64,000 nt of DNA from Dyadobacter sp. CY261 (GCF_021440085.1 NZ_JAKCPW010000001.1:620001-684000), one strand, 5' to 3'. Counted from the stretch's first letter, positions 17,611 through 27,623 are shown. Numbers and translations: made by a program. Notes: generated from the letters alone by a model not told the origin.

Positions 17611-20607
17611 ATGACCAGAATGTTTTACAATATTGGAAAAGCGCGAAGGAAAGCTTTGTTGCTGTCCGGAATGCTGGCTTTTGGACATTTTGCTTTTGCA
17701 CAGACTTTCGAAGCCGAGTCGGGTACCCGGTCCGGTGGTGCCGATTTACAGGGATGCGCTTCGTGCTCGTCTGGCCAAATGGTGGGAGGGCTCGGTGCCG
17801 GTGCAGTGGAAATACCGGTTTCGGTAGCTGCTGCGGGTATTTACAACATTACTGTTACCTACTGCACGGGCGATCAGCGGACAATCAATGTTACGCCCAA
17901 CGGTGGTAGCCTAGTGGCGGTAACCTGCCCTGTTTCCGGTGGCTGGGCCACGCCTGCGGCCATTAAAGTCATGGTTCCGCTGAATGCAGGCAGCAATACG
18001 ATCCGGCTAGATAACCCGTCGAGCTACGGCCCGAATGTCGATAAGATCAGCCTGTCGCCGATCAGCACGCCAAATGTTCAATCCATTGCTTTTGGCAATA
18101 ATAGTCATGTAAGTTATGATCTCGCAAACGGCGTTTACGATGTTTATTTCAATAACCAGAAAATCATTGGCGGCGCTTTTGCCAGCGCGAACTCCGATCA
18201 GGTTTACCGCAGTACCGACGGATATACCGCACGTTCATACAGCTCAGAGCCGGTGAATGATGCTTTTGGCGCGGGTACCAGGCATGTTATTACGATGACG
18301 GGCACGGGCCAGCTGGAAATGCAGCAGGTTTTTTACACCTATCCAACCCGCAATTACATTTTTACCGAGGTGGTTTTGAACGGCAATGGTTCGAACTCCT
18401 ACCGCATGTCGCCATTGACTTCCAATTTTGTTGATATACAATCCAATACCGACAAACGCCAGTTGCTGGTGCCTTTTGACAATGACGCCTGGGTGCGCTA
18501 TGAAGCCAAGGAAAGCCGCTATTCCACATTCACCGGCTCGGAAGTGGGTGCGGTTTATGATAACACCAGCCGCAAAGGTCTCACCGTAGGCTCGGTGGAG
18601 CATTCGGTTTGGAAAACGGGTGTGAACCAGGTAGGAGAGGGGCGTTCGGGAACTACATTTATCTCGGTCATTGCAGGTTGGACGCAGGAAAACCTTACAC
18701 GTGACAAACGCGGACACGGCTGGGTGAATGTAGGAGGCACAAGCTGCCGCTCACCGCGCGTTATGATCAGCTACGACGCCGATTGGCGCAACGGGCTCGA
18801 CGAATATGGCAAAGTAAATTCCCTTGCAGAGCCGCGTTATATCGAAGATTGGGCTGGTGGGACGCCATTCGGCTGGAATAGCTGGGGCGCTATCCAAACG
18901 GGCATCAATTTGCAAAACAGCAAAGCCGTGGTCGATTACTTCTCCACCGGGCTGCCCGCATTCCGAAATGCCGACAATACCTTATACATTGATCTGGATT
19001 CTTATTGGGACAATATGACACCTGGCTCCTGGACCGGCGATTTCAGCCAGCTCACCGAGTTTGCCAATTATTGCAAATCCAAAGGTTTCAAAGCGGGCAT
19101 TTACTGGGCACCGTTTGTAGATTGGGGTAAATGGAGCCGTACTATGGAAGGAACGACATACAACTATGCCGATGCCTGGACGAAAGTAAATGGCAGCCCG
19201 ATTGAACTGGATGGTGCCTATGCCCTCGACCCAACGCACCCGGGAACAAAAGAACGCATTGCTTACCTGATTGGTCGGTTCAAGGAAAGCGGTTTTGAAA
19301 TGATCAAACTCGATTTCCTCGCCCATGCTTCGCTCGAAGCGGACGGTTTTTACCAGTCGGGCGTTTACACGGGAATGCAGGCTTACAAAGCAGGCATGGA
19401 ATATCTGATCGACCAGATTGATGGTAAAATGCTCGTGTACGCGGCCATTTCGCCCAACCTCGCTACTGGTCGCTACGCTCATATGCGTAGGATCGCGTGC
19501 GACGCGTACAGCGACACGTGGGAATCGGCGTATACGCTTAATAGCACCAACTACGGCTGGTGGCAGGGGCATATTTACCAGTATATCGACGGTGATAATG
19601 TCGTTTTCGGTACACAGCCCGAGAATAAAAACAAGTTGCGCCTCGCATCATCCATTATCACAGGTACGCTCATGGTAGGGGACGATTATTCATCAGATGG
19701 CGCCTGGAAGGCCCGTGCGCAGGCATTACTTCAAAACACCGCATTAATGAACCTGGCCAAGGACGGCAAGGCATTCCATCCGGTGGAAGGAAATACGGGT
19801 TGGGACCCTAACAACCTGTTTGTCAAAACGATTGGCTCGCATACTTATCTCGCCGTGTGCAACTTTGGCGATTCGCCGCGGGCATTCAATATTGACCTCG
19901 TGCGGGCCGGTATGAGCGGCTCTGCGATTTACAATGTCAAGGAGCTTTTCAGCGGCGCGACTATCAATGCCAGAATCCAGGTCGCTACGGCACAGGGCAC
20001 GCTAACCACGACAATCCCTGCGGCTGATGTAGCGATTTACGAACTGACAGATGCCGCATTACCGGTAACATTGGTCTATTTCAATGCAGAAAAATCAGGA
20101 AGCAGCGCATTACTATCCTGGCAAACCAGTTCCGAAACGAATCATAAAGAGTTCGTCGCAGAGCGTAGTACAGATGGAAAGGCTTGGAAGGCAATAGGTC
20201 TTGTGGAAGGCAATGGAGACTCAGGGCGAATCAAAAACTATCAATTTCCTGACGTTGCACCGGTAGCGGATTCCTTGAACTACTATCGCCTGCGCCAGGT
20301 GGATCTGGACGGCACCGTGAGCTATTCTCGGATTGCGGCCGTTAACTTTTCCCTGATCGATGACTTGGTATTGCTATATCCAAATCCGGCGAAAACGAAG
20401 CTCAAAGTGGAAGTGAAGGGTTTAAAAGATGGGTTAAATATATCTATTGCCAATTCACAGGGTACAGTGGTATTGGAACGCTCGTTCGCTAATCCGGGGG
20501 AGATATTACTCATTGATGGGCTGGACAAGCTCATTGAAGGCATTTATGTGCTCATGATTCGTGATAGCGCGGGTGAACTGCGGAGCACGAAGTTTATTAA
20601 GCAATAG
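17611..20607 (+). CDS. Secreted clan GH-D (GH27/36-like) alpha-galactosidase with CBM and T9SS sorting domain
   Basis: A 998-residue multidomain enzyme. Signal peptide about 1-30 (ending FGHFAFA); a CBM6/35-like beta-sandwich about 31-150 starting TFEAESGTRSGG; a beta-domain to about 410; then a (beta/alpha)8 barrel with TPFGWNSWGA, GFKAGIYWAPF, the nucleophile Asp568 in MIKLDFLAH and acid/base Asp631/Asp635 in CDAYSDTWES. The C-terminal part has a fibronectin-like module (LPVTLVYFNAEKSGSSALLS) and a type A T9SS sorting domain (LYPNPAKTKLKVEV to the final KFIKQ). It is therefore exported through type IX secretion and likely held on the surface or released, to act on galactosides outside the cell. 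The precise CAZy family needs a profile search. Confidence 0.88.
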   Translation: MTRMFYNIGKARRKALLLSGMLAFGHFAFAQTFEAESGTRSGGADLQGCASCSSGQMVGGLGAGAVEIPVSVAAAGIYNITVTYCTGDQRTINVTPNGGSLVAVTCPVSGGWATPAAIKVMVPLNAGSNTIRLDNPSSYGPNVDKISLSPISTPNVQSIAFGNNSHVSYDLANGVYDVYFNNQKIIGGAFASANSDQVYRSTDGYTARSYSSEPVNDAFGAGTRHVITMTGTGQLEMQQVFYTYPTRNYIFTEVVLNGNGSNSYRMSPLTSNFVDIQSNTDKRQLLVPFDNDAWVRYEAKESRYSTFTGSEVGAVYDNTSRKGLTVGSVEHSVWKTGVNQVGEGRSGTTFISVIAGWTQENLTRDKRGHGWVNVGGTSCRSPRVMISYDADWRNGLDEYGKVNSLAEPRYIEDWAGGTPFGWNSWGAIQTGINLQNSKAVVDYFSTGLPAFRNADNTLYIDLDSYWDNMTPGSWTGDFSQLTEFANYCKSKGFKAGIYWAPFVDWGKWSRTMEGTTYNYADAWTKVNGSPIELDGAYALDPTHPGTKERIAYLIGRFKESGFEMIKLDFLAHASLEADGFYQSGVYTGMQAYKAGMEYLIDQIDGKMLVYAAISPNLATGRYAHMRRIACDAYSDTWESAYTLNSTNYGWWQGHIYQYIDGDNVVFGTQPENKNKLRLASSIITGTLMVGDDYSSDGAWKARAQALLQNTALMNLAKDGKAFHPVEGNTGWDPNNLFVKTIGSHTYLAVCNFGDSPRAFNIDLVRAGMSGSAIYNVKELFSGATINARIQVATAQGTLTTTIPAADVAIYELTDAALPVTLVYFNAEKSGSSALLSWQTSSETNHKEFVAERSTDGKAWKAIGLVEGNGDSGRIKNYQFPDVAPVADSLNYYRLRQVDLDGTVSYSRIAAVNFSLIDDLVLLYPNPAKTKLKVEVKGLKDGLNISIANSQGTVVLERSFANPGEILLIDGLDKLIEGIYVLMIRDSAGELRSTKFIKQ

Positions 20608-20621
20608 AGGTCATCAGGCCA

Positions 20622-22211
20622 CTAAGGAGCTTCAAAAATAAGGTTCTTTTCATTGAACCATGCATTTTTCAGCACCATTCGCTTATCAGTCAAAGAAATA
20701 AGCTCGGAAGTGTACAGCAGCCAGGCAAGATTTTCAGACTGTCGGTCAAAGTTGTAAATTGAAAAGACGTTTTTATGCAGTGACACGTTCATCGAGTTCT
20801 TATCGCTTACTTTAACAGAACCGGGTTGTTTTGTAACAATGCAATTCTGCAAGTCGATTTCATAAGGGGAACAAACGTTTTGACAGAGCCCTTCCCGCAC
20901 CTCGGAGGCCCATAGTCCGCTCGCGCGGTTTTCAAAAGTTATCAGGCCGTTAGTCAAAGTCCACTCTGGAATTTTAACGTTTGTACATAAAAACCTCTCT
21001 TGAAAGCCAATTACTGGTCCGTTTTTCAGCTTCCAGGGATGGGATGTCAGTATTTTTATTGTGTCTATCTTCCAGTTCCCCTCTATTATTTTGAGGTCTA
21101 AGGGTGACCAGGTCGCGTCTAACACCGGCTGGTCTTTGATGAAGAATGGCAAGTAACCCTTAGCCCTCAATTGCGGTTTGTAGGAAAGTTTGTAGTTAGG
21201 TCGCAGAGCTGGCGGCTGAATATTGAGCTCAATCGTTTGTGGGGATGATATCGAGACCTTCATTATTTTTTCACTGTAGGGTACAATCGAATATTCCGGA
21301 TTAAATAAGGTAAGTGTTGACTTCAACCCAGCTTCTACATTGAAAGAAAATGGATCCAGATCCTTCGATTGTGGGTAGGGCTGCATGGTGATGCTCGGTC
21401 TAATTATTCCGTCCATGTAAGTGATCCCCATGCTGAGATTACCTTTTGGATCGAACGCAAACTTTAGTCTTCCCGATGTGATGAATGGCAGCACATTGAA
21501 AGTAAGCGATTGGCCGAAATAGATGGGCAGTACCACGGGTCCGATAGGAACGAGCAAAAATACGCCAGGAAGATCGATAGTCTTGAAACTCCACTGTTTG
21601 AATTCTATCGATTGGTTGTCAGATGTGCTCACTTCAAGGCCAATAGAATTTATCTTGAATGTGGCCCATAAGTGCATATAAGGGTATAGAGAAGTTCTTC
21701 CTTTTTGATAGAAGAAATTCATTTTATCGAAATTGACGTCGAAGCTTCCCGCGACATTTAAGCCAGGAATAATGTCTTGAATTGTTGAAAACTCGAACTC
21801 ACTCGTTCTTCCGACACGCAGCGAGTTGGTTAGGTCGAAATCAGCAGTGAACGCGGTGTCAATATGGAGTTCTTCAAACGCTTCGTCAAGACCGGCCTGA
21901 ACCACCTTTACAAACACTTTTCCGTTCTTCTCTTCTACGTCCACGGCCTTTTTCATGAATCCGTATTTTGCCTGTGCTGATGGGGTTCCTATTAAAACGT
22001 CCTGTTTGGATATCGGCTTCTTCAAACCTGACTGGTTAAATACGAGGACACTATCTTCGAAGCTGGCAATACTTTCATTATCGACAATCCGCGCATGCTG
22101 ATGCAAAACGTTCGTTGGCTGGGGATTCTCCGGCTGCTTGTCAACAGATTGTTTGTCTTTACAGGCTAGTACGCAAAAAATCAAGGATGATAGCAGTAAT
22201 TGTTTGTTCAT
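20622..22211 (-). CDS. Putative lipoprotein of unknown function
   Basis: 529 residues. I place the start at the ATG at 22211, because MNKQLLLSSLIFCVLACKD is a lipoprotein signal peptide with the lipid Cys in VLAC; the frame is open 49 codons further up, but that part is not protein-like. The rest is rich in beta strands and hydrophobic/aromatic residues, with segments such as FEFSTIQDIIPGLNVAGSFD and PGVFLLVPIGPVVLPIYFG. No enzymatic motif is recognised. It converges on the GH27-like gene with only 14 bp between stops, and has no operon partner. It is probably an envelope protein specific to a narrow group. Confidence 0.7.
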   Translation of the reverse strand: MNKQLLLSSLIFCVLACKDKQSVDKQPENPQPTNVLHQHARIVDNESIASFEDSVLVFNQSGLKKPISKQDVLIGTPSAQAKYGFMKKAVDVEEKNGKVFVKVVQAGLDEAFEELHIDTAFTADFDLTNSLRVGRTSEFEFSTIQDIIPGLNVAGSFDVNFDKMNFFYQKGRTSLYPYMHLWATFKINSIGLEVSTSDNQSIEFKQWSFKTIDLPGVFLLVPIGPVVLPIYFGQSLTFNVLPFITSGRLKFAFDPKGNLSMGITYMDGIIRPSITMQPYPQSKDLDPFSFNVEAGLKSTLTLFNPEYSIVPYSEKIMKVSISSPQTIELNIQPPALRPNYKLSYKPQLRAKGYLPFFIKDQPVLDATWSPLDLKIIEGNWKIDTIKILTSHPWKLKNGPVIGFQERFLCTNVKIPEWTLTNGLITFENRASGLWASEVREGLCQNVCSPYEIDLQNCIVTKQPGSVKVSDKNSMNVSLHKNVFSIYNFDRQSENLAWLLYTSELISLTDKRMVLKNAWFNEKNLIFEAP

Positions 22212-22530
22212 GAGGAGTGGAGTGTTTGAAAGATGGAAGGCAGAAATACGATCCGATGTACCGCAGGACATCTCGCCTTCGCGCTTACCTATTAAGACCG
22301 TAAAGTGGCTGTCATCGCTGCATGATCTGTCATCGACCTTTGTCATTGCAGTTTGCATAAACCCGGCGCGAATTGAGAAATATCCGCTATATCCAACTCA
22401 ATCCGAAAGCTCTGGTTGCAGAGCCGATCGGCTTGCGCTTTGGACGGGATTTTGTACCAAATTGGGAAAATTGGCGATGGGGGCGGGGTGAAACTTTGAA
22501 AGCCGGTTGCGTGTAATTTGTGTGCACTAA
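22212..22530. other. Non-coding stretch between lipoprotein gene and tRNA-Thr
   Basis: About 320 bp with no protein-like frame. It must hold the lipoprotein promoter on the minus strand, but no good TTTG/TAnnTTTG pair is seen. Nothing else is supported. Confidence 0.5.
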
Positions 22531-22564
22531 AGAAAAAAGCACTTAACATTATTGTTAAGTGCTT
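22531..22564 (-). terminator. Terminator of tRNA-Thr
   Basis: AAGCACTTAAC (22537-22547) and GTTAAGTGCTT (22554-22564) form a perfect 11-bp stem with a 6-base loop, followed on the minus strand by a T run (TTTTTTCT). It lies 11 bp after the tRNA 3' end. Confidence 0.9.
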
Positions 22565-22574
22565 GATCTTCAAG

Positions 22575-22647
<73 letters not shown>

Positions 22648-22757
22648 CTTTTTCTTTGCGATACCGTTTGTTATTCCGTTATCATGGTGCAAAAGTAGTC
22701 GAGCGGGATATATGATGCAACCTTTCCAAAGTATTTTTTTAAATTATTTTTCAGGTT

Positions 22758-24662
22758 TTAGATAGCTTCCTGAATAATAGTTAGTTGGTGTTTCAGCTCA
22801 TTCAGCTGGCCCACCGCGCTATTGATCTTTCGTTCGAATTCGGCTTTCAAACGGTCCGAAGTTTTAGATTTCGCGAAGAATTCGATATTGTTTTGCCAGA
22901 GTGCAATGTCATTTTCGAGCTGCGTTATCTTACGACGGATATCGTTTTCCTTGCGGTACAGGTTACGACCGCCTTCGCCGTCACGCACCAGTTCCACTTC
23001 ACTTTCCAGCACAGCTTGCTCTTTCTCTTTCGTAGATAGCTGACCGATCGCACTCACATAAGTGTTAATCGCAGCGATATAGCGCTTTTGAATAGCTTGC
23101 ATGTCTTTCTTAGGAACAAACCCTAACGACGACCATTCGGACTTGAATGCGCTCAATAAATTGAGCGATGATTCGTCCTTGTCCTTTGCCGCCGCTTCGA
23201 TTCTTTCAATGAGGTTTGTTTTTTGCTTCAAATTGCTCTCAAACTCTTCCTCTACCTCACGGTTCTTGGCACGCTTCTGGTCGAAATAAGAGTCACATGC
23301 TTTTTTGAAACGGTCGTAGATCGTATCCTTAAATTTCTCGGGTACCTGACCTATGCCTTTCCATTTCTTTTGCAACTCGATTACCTTTTGTGTAGTATTC
23401 GGATTGTCCTCACCGGCCGAGAGGATTGATTCCGCTTCTTCGCAAAGCTGGTTTTTAAATTCAAGGTTTTGCTCACGTTTTGTTTCTAACTGTCGGAAGA
23501 ATTCACCTTTGTTATTGAAAAAGGTTTTCAACGCAGCCCAAAACTTCTTACTGAGCTCCTTGCCCTCTTCCCGTGGCATAATGCCCTTCAAAGCCACCCA
23601 CTGGTCCTGGAACGCCATGATGTCTTTCGTTTTGGCATTCCACTCTTTGATACTTCCGGAGCTGTAGGTCGTGAACGGAACAATTGCTTCGTAAATTTTC
23701 AGCTTTTGCTCATAGTTCTCCTGCATCGATTTCTTCTGCTCGGCAAACTGTCCGCGTTGTGCATCATAGAGTACGTCGAGCGCCTCCTTAAATCGCTGCC
23801 ACAATTTTTCCTGATCTTCCTTCGGTGCTGGCCCGAGGTGTTTGTATTCCTCGAAAATATGGTTGGCCTCGTTCAAAATTTCACGCGTCATCGGACGGCT
23901 TTCCAGCGATTTGCCGAGTTCCTCTACCTTCTCGCACAATTCGGCTTTCAGTTCCGCATTACGGCGACGGTCGAGCTCTTTGAGTTCAAAATAGATATTT
24001 CTGTTGCTGAAATAGCGATCGATCAATGCATTGTAGGTAGCCCAAAGCGTCCCATTATGAGGCGACGCCACATTGCCCGCACCCTTCCATTCTTCCTGGA
24101 TCTTCTTAAACTCCTCCCAGCTGGATTTCAGCCCGCTAGCGTCCGTCTCACGTGTACCCTCCTCGTCCACCAGCGCACGCAGGCGGCCGAGCAATGCGGT
24201 TTTCACGTTGAAGTTCTTCTCCTTTTCCTTCTCCTGGCTTTGATAAAAGGCGTTTTTCAGCCCACGGATGTCACGGCTCAGGGAATCGATTTTCTGTGTT
24301 TCTGCGTCAAATTTATATTCGAAGCCATCTTCACCGCCGGTTTCTTCGACAAAAACCTTTAATGCGGCTTCGCGATCTTTCTGTTTGATATGATCCAGTA
24401 CTGTACGCACCCCTCTGGCCACGGCCTCGGCCTTCTTCAGCTGAGCGGCCGTGGCGCCGTCTACACGAATGGCTGCAAGTTCATTTTCCAACAAGTTAAC
24501 CAATTGCTCCTTAGATAATTGGCTATAATCTACATCCGGCGTCTCCTCCTCGTGCTCTTCCGTCAACTCATTGTTAAGATCAATTTCAAGGGTATCAATC
24601 GTTTTTGGTGCCAGGTCGTCCTGCTCTTCGCTTTTGACCCCTTCTTGTTGTTCTTGTGCCAT
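22758..24662 (-). CDS. DUF349 repeat protein
   Basis: 634 residues, cytoplasmic, strongly charged and largely helical. The N-terminal about 70 residues are acidic and probably disordered. The rest consists of about five DUF349 repeats, each of roughly 70-75 residues with the recurrent pattern W..fk..qeeWk..G.vp......lw..f, for example WEEFKKIQEEWKGAGNV and LQKKWKGIGQVPEKFKDTIY. The C-terminal about 60 residues form a coiled coil. The family is conserved in Bacteroidota, and its biochemical role is not known. The promoter is predicted by TAGATTTG at 24709-24702, back to back with that of pdxH. Confidence 0.9.
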   Translation of the reverse strand: MAQEQQEGVKSEEQDDLAPKTIDTLEIDLNNELTEEHEEETPDVDYSQLSKEQLVNLLENELAAIRVDGATAAQLKKAEAVARGVRTVLDHIKQKDREAALKVFVEETGGEDGFEYKFDAETQKIDSLSRDIRGLKNAFYQSQEKEKEKNFNVKTALLGRLRALVDEEGTRETDASGLKSSWEEFKKIQEEWKGAGNVASPHNGTLWATYNALIDRYFSNRNIYFELKELDRRRNAELKAELCEKVEELGKSLESRPMTREILNEANHIFEEYKHLGPAPKEDQEKLWQRFKEALDVLYDAQRGQFAEQKKSMQENYEQKLKIYEAIVPFTTYSSGSIKEWNAKTKDIMAFQDQWVALKGIMPREEGKELSKKFWAALKTFFNNKGEFFRQLETKREQNLEFKNQLCEEAESILSAGEDNPNTTQKVIELQKKWKGIGQVPEKFKDTIYDRFKKACDSYFDQKRAKNREVEEEFESNLKQKTNLIERIEAAAKDKDESSLNLLSAFKSEWSSLGFVPKKDMQAIQKRYIAAINTYVSAIGQLSTKEKEQAVLESEVELVRDGEGGRNLYRKENDIRRKITQLENDIALWQNNIEFFAKSKTSDRLKAEFERKINSAVGQLNELKHQLTIIQEAI

Positions 24663-24701
24663 CGTGATGCTTGTTTCGTACGTACGGTCTCTTGTAGATT
24701 A

Positions 24702-24709
24702 CAAATCTA
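24702..24709 (-). promoter_or_regulatory. -7 box of the DUF349 gene promoter
   Basis: TAGATTTG on the minus strand fits TAnnTTTG, 40 bp before the ATG. No clear TTTG is present at -33. Confidence 0.5.
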
Positions 24710-24731
24710 ATAATCTTTCCTCTGAAATGGC

Positions 24732-24739
24732 TACTTTTG
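24732..24739 (+). promoter_or_regulatory. -7 box of the pdxH promoter
   Basis: TACTTTTG fits TAnnTTTG and lies 30 bp before the pdxH ATG. The -33 element is weak. The box is divergent from the DUF349 promoter. Confidence 0.5.
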
Positions 24740-24769
24740 ACATCCTAACATTGAACATATTAGTATCCA

Positions 24770-25411
24770 ATGGACCATAATATTGCAAATATCCGTTACG
24801 ACTACCAACTAAGAGGCCTGCTGGAATCCGATCTCGACCCTGACCCCCTGAAACAGTTTAGGTTATGGTTTGATGAAGTGCTTGAAGCGGGTATAACCGA
24901 AGCCAATGCAATGCTGCTCAGCACGGTGTCGGAAGGGCGTCCTGCGGGACGGATTGTGCTGCTCAAAGACTTCGATCCAAGGGGTTTTTCCTTCTTCACC
25001 AATTACGGTAGTAAGAAGGGTAGGGAGATGGAGACAAACCCCCAGGTAGCGCTAACGTTTTTCTGGAAAGAGCTTGAAAGACAGGTACGTGTGGAAGGGA
25101 CGGTCAGCAAGACTTCCGAAGCAGAGTCGGATGAATATTTTGCTGTGCGACCCCGAGGCAGCCAGATCGGTGCCTGGGCCTCGGCTCAAAGTGATGTCAT
25201 TTCCGATCGGGAGTTCCTGGAAGAGAAGACCAATGAGTTGAATGCACGATTCGAAGGCAAACCGGTGCCCAGGCCGGCGCATTGGGGTGGTTACCGGGTA
25301 GTTCCCGATTATGTCGAATTCTGGCAGGGAAGACCGAGCCGACTGCATGACCGGTTGGTTTATACCAAACAAGTTGATGGGGATTGGAAGATTGAGCGGC
25401 TCTCGCCGTAG
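24770..25411 (+). CDS. pdxH: Pyridoxine/pyridoxamine 5'-phosphate oxidase
   Basis: An FMN-dependent oxidase making pyridoxal 5'-phosphate from pyridoxine or pyridoxamine phosphate, the last step of vitamin B6 synthesis and salvage. 213 residues, the usual size. FMN and substrate motifs are visible: GRIVLLKDFDPRGFSFFTNY, the conserved SKKGREM, RPRGSQIGAWASAQSD, and the C-terminal signature EFWQGRPSRLHDRLVY. The start is the ATG 30 bp after the -7 box. Its stop directly abuts the left arm of the octamer palindrome at 25412, and the next gene (gltA) converges on it. Confidence 0.97.
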   Translation: MDHNIANIRYDYQLRGLLESDLDPDPLKQFRLWFDEVLEAGITEANAMLLSTVSEGRPAGRIVLLKDFDPRGFSFFTNYGSKKGREMETNPQVALTFFWKELERQVRVEGTVSKTSEAESDEYFAVRPRGSQIGAWASAQSDVISDREFLEEKTNELNARFEGKPVPRPAHWGGYRVVPDYVEFWQGRPSRLHDRLVYTKQVDGDWKIERLSP

Positions 25412-25538
25412 TAATTTTGAATGAGTGAATGAGTGAATAAACGGGATGGGACAGGATATTTGAATAAATAGATAATCCAGGCTGACCCATTCAATCATTC
25501 AGTCATTCAATCATTCAAAATTCCCTCATTCAAAATTA
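25412..25538. repeat. Octamer-repeat palindrome between convergent pdxH and gltA
   Basis: The outer arms TAATTTTGAATGAG (25412-25425) and CTCATTCAAAATTA (25525-25538) are a perfect 14-bp inverted repeat. The left arm continues with TGAATGAGTGAAT units, the right arm with several CATTCAATCATTC units. The left arm starts one base after the pdxH stop, and the right arm includes the gltA stop. The same repeat type occurs at 2105-2350. A bidirectional terminator role is plausible. Confidence 0.85.
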
Positions 25539-26822
25539 CTTCCTCTCGCTCATCAAAACGAAATCTCTCTTGGGTGCGCCTGTATAGATCTGACGCGGGC
25601 GGCCGATCGGCTCCTTGTTCTCACGCATTTCTTTCCATTGCGCGATCCACCCCGGCAGACGGCCAATCGCGAACATGACCGTAAACATATTGGTAGGAAT
25701 GCCCAATGCACGGTAAATGATACCTGAATAAAAATCGACATTCGGGTAAAGCTTGCGTTGTACGAAATATTCGTCTTCCAAAGCTGCTTTTTCTAGTTTC
25801 TGAGCGATTTCGAGAACAGGATCGTTAATGCCTAATTTGTTTAAAACATCGTCCGCAGCCTTCTTGATAATGCGGGCACGCGGGTCGAAGTTTTTATAAA
25901 CACGGTGACCAAAACCGAACAGGCGGAAGCCGCTGCTCTTGTCTTTGGCCATATTGATGTATTTTTGCGTATCACCGCCGTCTGCTTTAATCGCTTCGAG
26001 CATTTCGATCACCTCCTGGTTGGCGCCACCGTGAAGCGGGCCCCACAATGCACTGATCCCCGAGGAAATTGAAGAGAAAATGTTGGCATGTGACGAACCT
26101 ACAAGCCTTACGGTTGAAGTAGAGCAATTTTGCTCGTGGTCGGCGTGCAGGATCAGGAGCTTGTTCAATGCAGCGGAAACAACGGGATCTACATTATATT
26201 TCGCTACCGGAAGCGAAAACATCATATTGAGGAAGTTCGAGCAATAGTCGAGATCGTTCTGCGGGTAGTTGACAGGGTGGCCTTGTGATTTTTTGTAAGA
26301 CCATGTCGCGATGGTTGGCAACTTGGCAAGCAGACGAATAATGTGCAACTGCGTAGCTTCTTCGGAATTCTGACCGTTCGCATCGGGGTAGAAGGCGCTC
26401 ATCGCGCTAACCAGTGATGACAACACGCCCATCGGGTGCGCGTTCACCGGAAAGCCTTCGAAAATTTTACGCATATCTTCATTAACCAGCGTATGCGTGC
26501 GTATTTCATGTTCAAATTCAGCGAATTGCTTTTCAGTAGGAAGCTCTCCGTAAATAAGCAGGTAGGCAACTTCGAGGAATGACGATTTTTCGGCCAGGTC
26601 TTCGATCGAGTAACCTCTGTAATTCAAAATACCTTCTTCTCCATCCAGAAACGTAATGGCACTTTTGGTAGCGCCTGTATTCTTGTAACCTGAGTCAATC
26701 GTAATATACCCTGTCTGGTCACGCAATTTGGAAATATCTATCGCCTTCTCCTGTTCACTACCTTCAATTATGGGGAACTCGTACTTTTTACCGTCAAGGG
26801 TCAATTCAGCTATTTGGGACAT
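25536..26822 (-). CDS. gltA: Citrate synthase
   Basis: Condenses acetyl-CoA and oxaloacetate to citrate, the entry step of the TCA cycle. 428 residues from MSQIAELTLDGKKYEF; the frame is open 19 codons further up, but this start matches the family. Active-site features of the type II, hexameric enzyme are visible: LHADHEQNCSTSTVRLVGSS, the His in WGPLHGGANQ, the His in GFGHRVYKNFDPRA and the Asp in YPNVDFYSG. The last codon is embedded in the octamer palindrome. It has no operon partner. Confidence 0.97.
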   Translation of the reverse strand: MSQIAELTLDGKKYEFPIIEGSEQEKAIDISKLRDQTGYITIDSGYKNTGATKSAITFLDGEEGILNYRGYSIEDLAEKSSFLEVAYLLIYGELPTEKQFAEFEHEIRTHTLVNEDMRKIFEGFPVNAHPMGVLSSLVSAMSAFYPDANGQNSEEATQLHIIRLLAKLPTIATWSYKKSQGHPVNYPQNDLDYCSNFLNMMFSLPVAKYNVDPVVSAALNKLLILHADHEQNCSTSTVRLVGSSHANIFSSISSGISALWGPLHGGANQEVIEMLEAIKADGGDTQKYINMAKDKSSGFRLFGFGHRVYKNFDPRARIIKKAADDVLNKLGINDPVLEIAQKLEKAALEDEYFVQRKLYPNVDFYSGIIYRALGIPTNMFTVMFAIGRLPGWIAQWKEMRENKEPIGRPRQIYTGAPKRDFVLMSERK

Positions 26823-27137
26823 AGAAATAAGAATAAAATTAAAAGGGGTTAATGACAAGGCAGAGCCAATCGGGGTCAATTCAAGCCAAAGTTTTTCGTT
26901 AACAGCGATTTACTTATCCAACAAATTAATTTTGTGTTAAATAGGCCCGGAGATTAACCATTTCCCCGTCCGACACAAGCCGCAATATCCTAAAAAACTG
27001 CGTACTTTCTATTATTATCCGTGGTTTATTTGTGAAAAATCAAGACACAAACAATATTATTTCACAATCTGAAGTATTTATGAGAATATTCTATTGTAGC
27101 GTGCTTGCCTGACAAATATTTCCATCTAAAAAGCACT
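26823..27137. other. Non-coding region upstream of gltA
   Basis: 315 AT-rich bases with no protein-like frame. It should contain the gltA promoter on the minus strand; no confident -7/-33 pair could be picked. The rest is the 3' flank of the miaA operon. Confidence 0.5.
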
Positions 27138-27593
27138 CTAAGCTGCTTCCGGACCGCTTTTTTGTTGTGTTAAGACAGCATTATCAGGCTCTTTCACCAG
27201 GATCCTTTTAATGAGGTACCGAAGGTTTAAGCCTGTCAGGATCACTGGCAAAAGGTGCGCCCCGTAAATGAACGCTTTACCTGTGATCCGATATGAAAAT
27301 GAGGAAAAACTCACAAAGACATACATGAACCAAGCCAGCGAAACGGCTGTCAAAGCGAGGTAGGTAAATATTGCGGTCTTTTTTCCACCCAGACGATAAA
27401 CTGCCTCACAAATAGCCAAAGAAAGGCATACCACAATCGCCACGGTCAGCAATGCCCTTGGAAAATTGCGGATATAGTGATGCTTGTACACGAGCACCCC
27501 TATTTTTCCGATCAGGTTCGGATGTGCAAGCAAGTATGCGTCCGTGACACTCAATACCAGCAACAATAACAGGCTGCTCCATTTGCGATTCAT
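27138..27593 (-). CDS. Small integral membrane protein, unknown function
   Basis: 151 residues with four predicted transmembrane helices (about 7-23, 44-66, 74-96, 105-125) and a short charged C-terminal tail (KEPDNAVLTQQKSGPEAA). No recognised domain. It lies 30 bp after the miaA stop on the same strand and is probably the last gene of a three-gene operon. Nothing in the sequence ties it to tRNA modification, so the link may only be transcriptional. Confidence 0.7.
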   Translation of the reverse strand: MNRKWSSLLLLLVLSVTDAYLLAHPNLIGKIGVLVYKHHYIRNFPRALLTVAIVVCLSLAICEAVYRLGGKKTAIFTYLALTAVSLAWFMYVFVSFSSFSYRITGKAFIYGAHLLPVILTGLNLRYLIKRILVKEPDNAVLTQQKSGPEAA

Positions 27594-27623
27594 TCTAAAT
27601 GACGTTTTTTAGTGAGTTTACAC

